DNA of 5,654 nucleotides from Bifidobacterium breve (GTDB lineage: Bacteria; Actinomycetota; Acidimicrobiia; Acidimicrobiales; Ilumatobacteraceae), in NCBI GenBank assembly GCA_945889575.1, contig CAMDBY010000117.1, positions 1 to 5,654 on the forward strand, read 5' to 3'. Positions 1-4,454 of this stretch are shown piece by piece. A program made the translations under genes and the position numbers. The number at the start of each line of letters is the position of its first letter. Position 1 is the first letter of the stretch. The notes under the pieces were generated by a model, which searched no databases, was not told the DNA's origin, and was given only the letters and a program-made list of their open reading frames with translations.

Positions 1-314
1 GCTTTCGTGGCGGAGTAGTCATCTTTGCTCGCTCGTTTGCTCGAATTCACGAGACCAACTTGAAGAAGCAAGGTCTAGTTCCACTTACATTCGCTGACCC
101 GAAAACGTACGACCTCATTGAAGAGACAGACCGCATCAATGTGCATAACTTGCCACCAGTGCCAGATCAGCCAGTGAAGTGCTCAATTACAAAAGCCGAC
201 GGCACAACAGTTGAGTTCGAAGCAAAGCACACATTTAGCCCAGAGCAAGTGGAATGGTTCAAGGCTGGTTCAGCATTGAACATCGTTCGCGCAAAAGTTG
301 CAGCTCAGAAATAA
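1..314 (+). CDS. acn: Aconitate hydratase, mitochondrial type, C-terminal part (partial)
   Basis: This is the end of an aconitase, the [4Fe-4S] enzyme that isomerises citrate to isocitrate in the TCA cycle. The first whole codon is at base 3 and 103 residues are visible before the TAA at 312-314; the gene runs off the left edge, so a TTG at 60 is internal and not a start. The segment SFARIHETNLKKQGL followed by PLTFADP is the swivel domain 4 signature of aconitase, and the tail HTFSPEQVEWFKAGSALN closely matches the C-terminus of mitochondrial aconitase rather than AcnA/IRP1-type or AcnB-type enzymes. The iron-sulfur cysteines and the main active-site residues would lie upstream, outside the window. 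It is convergent with the HAD/PlsC gene, with no base between the two stop codons. Citrate synthase, the preceding enzyme of the pathway, is encoded about 4 kb downstream on the same strand. Confidence 0.94.
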   Translation, partial: FRGGVVIFARSFARIHETNLKKQGLVPLTFADPKTYDLIEETDRINVHNLPPVPDQPVKCSITKADGTTVEFEAKHTFSPEQVEWFKAGSALNIVRAKVAAQK

Positions 315-1739
315 TTAATCGGTACCCGGGCGCCGTTCATCTTCGGCGTTCGGGTCACCTGCATAGTTAGACGGATACGAGCGTCGCAGTTCATCCTCTG
401 TCGGTTCGTAATACTCACGTCCCTCTGGTGGAAGCAACGCGCTAATTGCAGACATGATTGCAGCTGTGTCTGCATCGGGGTCTGTGTATTCCAGATGCAC
501 AGGTGTCCCCACCACGATGATTACCTCGGGCGGTGACGTGACATTCGTAATGTTCGGAAGTTTGGCATTACGTGGCCACACTTTTTCTGTTCCCCAAATA
601 CCGATGGGAATCACAGGCGCGCGCGTGGCAGCAGCAAGTTTTGCAGCTCCCCATCTGCCCTTCAAGATTGGATCAAAAAATGCATGTCCGCGCGGAATGG
701 TGCCTTGAGGCATGAGAGCAACAAGATCGCCTGCATTAATGAGTTCTGTTGCTGCACGCAATGGCTCATCGCTCCCCGTGCCTCGCTCGACACGAATGCC
801 ACCAAGAGCAGTTGCAATCGGCCCAATGACCGGCGCGTCAAATACTTCTTTTTTACCAAGGAAACGAACCGCGCGGCCAGTTTTTGCAACAGCAAGTGAC
901 ACGGCAGCAATATCGAAATAACTGCGGTGGTTTCCACACAGAATCGCTGCACTGTCTTTCGGAATATTCTCTGTACCTGAAATAGTGAAGCGCGCATATG
1001 GAAATACTTCTGGTCGTGCGAATTTCATCAGTAGTTGTTGCGCTTCTAAGCCGATAACCGGCACCTTTGCCACACCATGTGGCACATCAAGGTGCATGAC
1101 TGGCCAGCGACGTGCAGCTGCCATGAGACGAAGGCGCCAATCAGGGTTCACGCAATGTGGGAACCCCACAGCAGCGAGCAATGGTTCATCAAACACACTG
1201 TCGCTGTATGCATACGAACCCGATAGATCCACATCATTCTCTTGTGACCACGCACGCACTGCATCGCGCTTTCCACGTGACCACACATACGTACCATCAA
1301 GTTCGCCGGTGTACACGCCCTCGCTATCAACTCCGTACGTCGTTGCAATCACCGCATCAAACCCCATGAGATCTGCGAATGGTTCAATAAGGTCACGCGG
1401 TGTAGTAGTTGCCAGCACAACACTGCGACCCTCAGCACGGTGTGAGTCAATAACTTTTTGCGCATACGGCTGCACCATTGCCACCAAGTCAGGTGCAGCA
1501 ATTCGTGCAGCTTCGCGCACTTCATCACGACGATGTCCACGCATTGCAAGAACTGCTTGACGGCCGAGAACCATCGACGGCAAATTCTCGCCGAATGTTT
1601 CAAAAATTGAATACATCAACGACTCGCCTGGAATTGTGCGCGTGACTATTCCCGTCTCACGAAGAACGCGACTCACGACATGTGCAGACGCACCAGACAA
1701 AATTGTTCTGTCAAGATCAAAAAACGCTGCATGTGCCAC
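315..1739 (-). CDS. plsC: Bifunctional HAD-IB phosphatase / 1-acyl-sn-glycerol-3-phosphate acyltransferase
   Basis: A 474-residue fusion. The N-terminal half (about 1-215) is an HAD-IB (SerB-like) hydrolase: motif I DLDRT with D8 and D10, motif II threonines 111-113, K157 in RGKRDA, and acidic motif SDSVFDEPLL with D180 and D184. The C-terminal half (about 245-440) is a PlsC/LPLAT acyltransferase: NHRSYFD (N270, H271, D276, the HX4D catalytic pair), the FLGKKEVF block (293-300), MPQGTIPRG (343-351) and VIPIGIWG (376-383). The third motif has Gln345 where most PlsC proteins have Glu (EGTR). The acyltransferase half should acylate lysophosphatidic acid to phosphatidic acid at the membrane; the substrate of the phosphatase half is unknown. 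The architecture resembles mycobacterial PlsC (Rv2483c). The start is GTG at 1739-1737: an in-frame TAA (1751-1749) four codons upstream and motif I at residue 8 fix it. There is no clear Shine-Dalgarno sequence. It lies just downstream of the 6C RNA terminator. Confidence 0.95.
   Translation of the reverse strand: MAHAAFFDLDRTILSGASAHVVSRVLRETGIVTRTIPGESLMYSIFETFGENLPSMVLGRQAVLAMRGHRRDEVREAARIAAPDLVAMVQPYAQKVIDSHRAEGRSVVLATTTPRDLIEPFADLMGFDAVIATTYGVDSEGVYTGELDGTYVWSRGKRDAVRAWSQENDVDLSGSYAYSDSVFDEPLLAAVGFPHCVNPDWRLRLMAAARRWPVMHLDVPHGVAKVPVIGLEAQQLLMKFARPEVFPYARFTISGTENIPKDSAAILCGNHRSYFDIAAVSLAVAKTGRAVRFLGKKEVFDAPVIGPIATALGGIRVERGTGSDEPLRAATELINAGDLVALMPQGTIPRGHAFFDPILKGRWGAAKLAAATRAPVIPIGIWGTEKVWPRNAKLPNITNVTSPPEVIIVVGTPVHLEYTDPDADTAAIMSAISALLPPEGREYYEPTEDELRRSYPSNYAGDPNAEDERRPGTD
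321..359 (+). terminator. Hairpin 6 bp after the aconitase stop, possible terminator inside the convergent gene
   Basis: Bases 321-335 can pair with 344-359 around an 8-base loop (336-343), giving 15 pairs with one bulged C at 356 and two G-U pairs (329/350, 330/349). In a + strand transcript the stem is continuous. In the - strand transcript the two G-U pairs become A-C mismatches, so the structure favours the aconitase mRNA. No T-tract follows, so it is not a classical intrinsic terminator; it could be a tract-less terminator or a 3'-end stabiliser. It lies in codons 461-473 of the convergent gene, in a tail (GDPNAEDERRPGT) with no recognised domain. Confidence 0.5.
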
Positions 1740-1766
1740 GCGCGAAGGTTACGCCAGCAACAGACG

Positions 1767-1772
1767 ATTACA
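1767..1772 (-). promoter_or_regulatory. Candidate -10 box for the HAD/PlsC gene
   Basis: On the - strand, TGTAAT at 1772-1767 matches the TATAAT consensus at five of six positions and lies 27 bases upstream of the GTG start, after the 6C RNA terminator. No convincing -35 element is found at 16-18 bases. Independent initiation here or read-through from the 6C promoter are both possible. Confidence 0.25.
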
Positions 1773-1795
1773 TTTCCACATGTGCCGAGAAATGG

Positions 1796-1905
1796 GAAAG
1801 ACCCCGCCTAAGCGGGGCCTCTCAACCGAAACCCATGATCGGGGGGGATCATTATGTTGGGTTCATTCGGCCGGACTATGGGGGGCATGTCCGGCGCGAT
1901 CTGTT
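1796..1905 (-). ncRNA. 6C RNA (actinobacterial small RNA with two C6-loop hairpins)
   Basis: Read on the - strand, the spacer forms the defining 6C structure: two hairpins each exposing a run of six cytosines. Hairpin 1 has stem CCGGAC (1894-1889) paired with GTCCGG (1876-1871), extended by a G-C pair (1895/1870), with loop ATGCCCCCCATA. Hairpin 2 has stem ATGATC (1852-1847) paired with GATCAT (1840-1835), with a loop of exactly six C. A GC-rich intrinsic terminator follows at 1821-1797. The 5' end is estimated at about 1905 from the promoter at 1940-1912, giving a transcript of roughly 110 nt, similar to the ~100-nt mycobacterial B11/6C RNA. Family knowledge: 6C RNAs act in trans on G-rich stretches of mRNAs through the C-rich loops, with reported effects on growth and replication genes in mycobacteria. 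Here the RNA sits between divergent genes, immediately upstream of an HAD-phosphatase fusion. Exact ends are inferred. Confidence 0.87.
1797..1821 (-). terminator. Intrinsic terminator of the 6C RNA
   Basis: On the - strand, CCCCGC (1817-1812) pairs with GCGGGG (1807-1802) around a TTAG loop. The stem extends outward through a G-U pair (1818/1801), G-C (1819/1800) and A-T (1820/1799). The following T-rich stretch is short (TCTTT then CCC). Position and orientation fit the end of the 6C RNA, upstream of the HAD/PlsC start codon. Confidence 0.72.
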
Positions 1906-1911
1906 AGTGAA

Positions 1912-1940
1912 AGTATGCACGTGAATGCGTGAACACTCAA
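1912..1940 (-). promoter_or_regulatory. Sigma-70-type promoter of the 6C RNA
   Basis: On the - strand, TTGAGT (1940-1935, four of six matches to TTGACA) and CATACT (1917-1912, four of six matches to TATAAT) are separated by exactly 17 bases. The predicted start at about 1905 is some 10 bases before the first 6C stem, where the RNA should begin. Spacing and placement support the call; neither box is perfect. Confidence 0.55.
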
Positions 1941-1951
1941 GTTGAACGAGG

Positions 1952-1982
1952 CGATAGTTGCTATCGTCTTTAGAGATAGGCT
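1952..1982 (+). promoter_or_regulatory. Putative LysR-type operator and lysR -10 region
   Basis: Three copies of one half-site alternate in orientation: GATAG (1953-1957), CTATC (1961-1965) and GATAG (1975-1979). The first two form a perfect CGATAG-TTG-CTATCG palindrome. The second and third form CTATC-N9-GATAG, which contains the ATC-N9-GAT and T-N11-A arrangement classic for LysR-family binding sites (T1964, A1976). TAGGCT at 1977-1982 fits a relaxed actinobacterial -10 (TANNNT), so a bound regulator would overlap the lysR promoter. The site also lies just upstream of the divergent 6C promoter. Autoregulation is the simplest reading; binding is inferred. Confidence 0.42.
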
Positions 1983-2011
1983 AGTGACAGGACAGAAATG
2001 AGGCTTCCCCT

Positions 2012-2965
2012 ATGGAAATCAAGCAATTACAGAGCCTGGTGGCAATTGCTGACCACGGCACCTTTTCCGCAGCTGCCAAGGCTCTCGACACAGTCCAATC
2101 AAATGTCTCTGCTCACATTGGTCGCCTTGAGAAGGAACTCGGCACTTCCCTGATCGACCGATCAACCGGAGTCCTGACCGACGAAGGCGACATGGTGGCC
2201 ATCCGCGCTCGGCGCATCTTGCACGAAATGGAAGACATTGATGCAGATATTCATTCACTTGGTTCTTCCACTACCGGCGACTGCCGCATCGGAAGTATCG
2301 GTACTACTGCACGATGGCTGATGCCATCTCTCTTGGCATCACTGCAGCGTCATCATCCTGGCGTACACACAACTGTTATTGAAGGTGTAACAAGTTCGCT
2401 CATATTGAGACTCACGAGCGGAGAAATAGACGCAGCAATTGTGCATCTCCCCATTCCTGATACAAGTCTTGATGTCAGAGAATTATTCGCAGAGGAATTA
2501 TTCCTTATTGCACCAAAATCTCATGAATTAGCAACTCACACGACTATTAGTTTGGAAGAATTGTCGTTGCACCCCATTCTTCTTGCGCCTCGCGGCACAG
2601 CACAACGTCGCATTATTGATCGAGCAGCTGCTAACCAAGGAGTCGCTCTGCAGTCCCAAGCAGAAATAGACGGTGTTCGCCTGATGGCGTCGCTCGTGTT
2701 TGAAGGGTTCGGCCCCGCCATTGTTCCTGCAAGTGCCGTGCCTGGATGGCTGGAAGGAAACTTTGTACGCATTCCCGTGCCTGAACTACCCCGCCGCGTT
2801 GTCGGATGGGTACAGCGCCCACGCCCTCGGCCTAACAGAGCAACCCTCGCTGTTCGTGACAGAGCCTTTGACATGGTGAACCGGCACGGCCCGAAGCAGC
2901 CAGGGATTTCTCTTGAAATTGGCGTGAAACCCACCAAGGGAACCCTCACCTCGCTCACTGTCTAG
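2012..2965 (+). CDS. LysR-family transcriptional regulator
   Basis: A 317-residue DNA-binding regulator of usual LysR length. Residues 1-60 form the winged helix-turn-helix: LQSLVAIADHGTFSAAAKAL, then QSNVSAHIGRLEKELGTSLIDR, then the LTDEG wing. Residues 61-85 fit the linker helix used for dimerisation. Residues about 90-285 form the periplasmic-binding-protein-like effector domain, with recognisable RIGSIGTTARWLMPSLLASL, GEIDAAIVH and EELFLIAPKSHEL segments. The last ~30 residues are a polar extension with no known role. The ATG at 2012 is supported by GAGG at 2000-2003, 8 bases upstream, and by the HTH starting at once. The gene is followed after 10 bp by the carboxyltransferase gene and is preceded by GATAG/CTATC half-sites that may be its own operator. 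The inducer cannot be told from the sequence; the neighbours suggest central carbon or acyl-CoA metabolism. Confidence 0.95.
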   Translation: MEIKQLQSLVAIADHGTFSAAAKALDTVQSNVSAHIGRLEKELGTSLIDRSTGVLTDEGDMVAIRARRILHEMEDIDADIHSLGSSTTGDCRIGSIGTTARWLMPSLLASLQRHHPGVHTTVIEGVTSSLILRLTSGEIDAAIVHLPIPDTSLDVRELFAEELFLIAPKSHELATHTTISLEELSLHPILLAPRGTAQRRIIDRAAANQGVALQSQAEIDGVRLMASLVFEGFGPAIVPASAVPGWLEGNFVRIPVPELPRRVVGWVQRPRPRPNRATLAVRDRAFDMVNRHGPKQPGISLEIGVKPTKGTLTSLTV

Positions 2966-2980
2966 TCTGTACCTAGTGAG
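2954..2980 (+). other. Inverted repeat spanning the lysR stop and carboxyltransferase start
   Basis: CTCACT (2954-2959) and AGTGAG (2975-2980) are perfect inverted repeats separated by 15 bases. The left arm is in the last codons of lysR and the right arm contains the GTG start (2976-2978). In mRNA the start codon could be held in a six-pair stem that ribosomes finishing lysR (stop 2963-2965) would open. With no clear Shine-Dalgarno sequence before this GTG, translational coupling is plausible. The stem is short and could be chance. Confidence 0.3.
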
Positions 2981-4349
2981 TACAAGCCAGCCCAACACTG
3001 AGAACGTGATGGTGGGACTACAACATAAGGTTCCCGGCGCCGCGCAAGCCAATGTCGTAACTTTGTCGACAGGCCGACATGTTGTGTGGCTTACAGTCGA
3101 CGGCTCGCTCCATCGTGGTGCACTCAGTGCCGCAGCCTCGTATGTCATTGCCACAGCTGCAGACACAGCACGCACAAAAGGTATTCCTCTTGTTGTGCAG
3201 ATGGAATCATCTGGTGCAGACATTCTTGAGGGAATCGCAGCACTTCATGGTTGGGGCACTGCAGCCAAAGCTCTTGCAGATTGTTCAGGAGTAGTTCCCA
3301 CGATCAGCATTGTTATAGGGCCCGCTGTCTCTGGCCCCGCACTTCTTCTTGGCTTGTCCGACTTTGTCGTGATGACGCAAGATGCATACGCATTTGTGAG
3401 CGGCCCGACGATGGTTGTTGAGTTCACTGGCATTGACGTCAGCACCGATGAACTTGGTGGCGCAGGCACCCACGCACGACACACTGGCGTGAGTTCAGTT
3501 GTTGTTGCCGACCTTGATGAAGCCACAGTGTGGCTAGAAGAATTACTCGAATACCTTCCGAACGGCGTTGACCAACTAGCGCCGGTGATGCCAACGTCTG
3601 ACCCAGACGACAGATCGACACCAGAAGCCGGCGACCTCATTCCCACCACATCAACAGGCAGTTACGACGTTCGACATGTCATCGAATCAATCGCTGATGA
3701 CGGCATCTACTTCGAACTGAAACCATGGTGGGCTAGCAATGTCGTCACGGCATTTGCACATATGGCTGGCTACCCCATTGGCATAGTTGCAAACCAACCC
3801 ATTTCTCTTGCAGGCACCCTAGATATTCCTGCATCACAAAAAGCTGCTCGATTTGTGGCGTTCTGTGATGCCTTCAATATTCCCGTTCTCACATTGGTCG
3901 ATACTCCTGGCTTTTATCCGGGCAAGGACCTCGAATGGCGCGGCATGATTCGCCATGGCGCGCAATTGGTGTTTGCATACGCACGCGCCACCGTGCCCCG
4001 CATCTGTGTTGTTCTGCGCAAGTCCTACGGAGGTGCATACATCGTGATGGACTCAAAAGAGATGGGCAATGACTTGTGCCTTGCGTGGCCATGCGCAGAA
4101 TTGGCAGTAATGGGCGCCGGCCAAGCTGCGGCAATTTTGCAACGTCGAGCCACCCCTGAAGAACGGGCCGAGTTCGAAGCGGATTATTCTGCCCGGTTGC
4201 TGAACCCGTACATCGCCGCTGAGCGTGGTTATATCGATGCCGTCATTGACCCGGCAGATACTCGCCGAGAGATTTGTGCAGCACTTCACATGCTCCGCGA
4301 CAAACGTGAACGTTTGGTTTCTCGCAAACACGACAACACCCCGTTGTAG
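2976..4349 (+). CDS. accD: AccD6-like acyl-CoA carboxylase beta subunit (carboxyltransferase)
   Basis: The carboxyltransferase subunit moves CO2 from biotin to an acyl-CoA, probably acetyl-CoA to malonyl-CoA for fatty acid synthesis. It is 457 residues, near mycobacterial AccD6 (about 470) and shorter than PccB/AccD5 types. The C-terminal crotonase-like domain (about 230-435) is well conserved: GIVANQP (269-275), KAARFVAFCDAFNIP (289-303), VDTPGFYPG (308-316), IRHGAQL (325-331) and YGGAYIVM (351-358). Ile356 sits where S. coelicolor PccB has the specificity Asp (D422) and acetyl-CoA carboxylases have Ile, favouring acetyl-CoA. The end KHDNTPL resembles AccD6. The N-terminal domain has diverged: the usual SGGAR oxyanion motif reads SSGAD (78-82), and an opening segment of a few dozen residues is absent. 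GTG 2976 is the first possible start after an in-frame TGA at 2925; ATG 3009 is an alternative. It sits 10 bp after lysR. No biotinylated alpha subunit is in the window. Confidence 0.92.
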   Translation: MSTSQPNTENVMVGLQHKVPGAAQANVVTLSTGRHVVWLTVDGSLHRGALSAAASYVIATAADTARTKGIPLVVQMESSGADILEGIAALHGWGTAAKALADCSGVVPTISIVIGPAVSGPALLLGLSDFVVMTQDAYAFVSGPTMVVEFTGIDVSTDELGGAGTHARHTGVSSVVVADLDEATVWLEELLEYLPNGVDQLAPVMPTSDPDDRSTPEAGDLIPTTSTGSYDVRHVIESIADDGIYFELKPWWASNVVTAFAHMAGYPIGIVANQPISLAGTLDIPASQKAARFVAFCDAFNIPVLTLVDTPGFYPGKDLEWRGMIRHGAQLVFAYARATVPRICVVLRKSYGGAYIVMDSKEMGNDLCLAWPCAELAVMGAGQAAAILQRRATPEERAEFEADYSARLLNPYIAAERGYIDAVIDPADTRREICAALHMLRDKRERLVSRKHDNTPL

Positions 4350-4454
4350 TCGTCTGTTCACCCGTTTGAGTGGGTTTCAGCGTGTCAGTTCGCCTAACCT
4401 GTCTGCGGGGGAGAAAGCCCTCGCACGCAAAAATTACAGTCGAGGAGATCCCAC
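4350..4454 (+). promoter_or_regulatory. Leader of gltA with hairpin and possible promoter
   Basis: The 105 bases between the carboxyltransferase stop and gltA hold no gene. TAACCT at 4395-4400 fits a TANNNT -10, though no well-spaced -35 is visible (TTGAGT at 4366-4371 is 23 bases away). A hairpin pairs 4405-4411 with 4418-4424 around AGAAAG and includes a GGGGG run; an A-rich stretch follows instead of T, so it is not an intrinsic terminator. GAGGAG at 4442-4447 is a strong ribosome binding site, 7 bases before the ATG. An upstream CACCC/GGGT repeat (about 4360-4375) is too weak to call a terminator, so read-through from the lysR transcript is possible. Confidence 0.4.

Noticed and set aside
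60..314. Stand-alone 84-residue protein starting at TTG 60
   Set aside because: The frame is open to the window edge and the upstream codons encode conserved aconitase sequence, so this is the end of a larger gene.
662..997. Open frame of 111 residues on the - strand, and several + strand frames between 454 and 1560
   Set aside because: They lie in other frames of the HAD/PlsC gene, whose motifs are unmistakable, and their translations look like no protein family.
1840..1886. G-rich runs on the + strand as a G-quadruplex
   Set aside because: Only two long G-runs are present, about 30 bases apart, and both are explained as complements of the 6C loops.
1636..1932. Open frames of 80-98 residues on the + strand across the HAD/PlsC start and the spacer
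   Set aside because: They cross the 6C RNA and its terminator, have no family resemblance, and the spacer is explained by RNA and promoter signals.
1830..1960. tRNA or riboswitch in the spacer
   Set aside because: No cloverleaf or T-loop sequence is present; the two C6-loop hairpins and terminator fit 6C RNA on the - strand.
2536..2958. 140-residue open frame on the - strand inside lysR, and overlapping - strand frames to 3649
   Set aside because: Antisense to well-conserved genes and rich in Arg, Ser and Pro, typical of shadow frames.
4405..4424. Intrinsic terminator between the carboxyltransferase gene and gltA
   Set aside because: The hairpin is followed by an A-rich stretch, not a T-run, and the other strand also lacks the right layout; it is listed as a leader hairpin instead.
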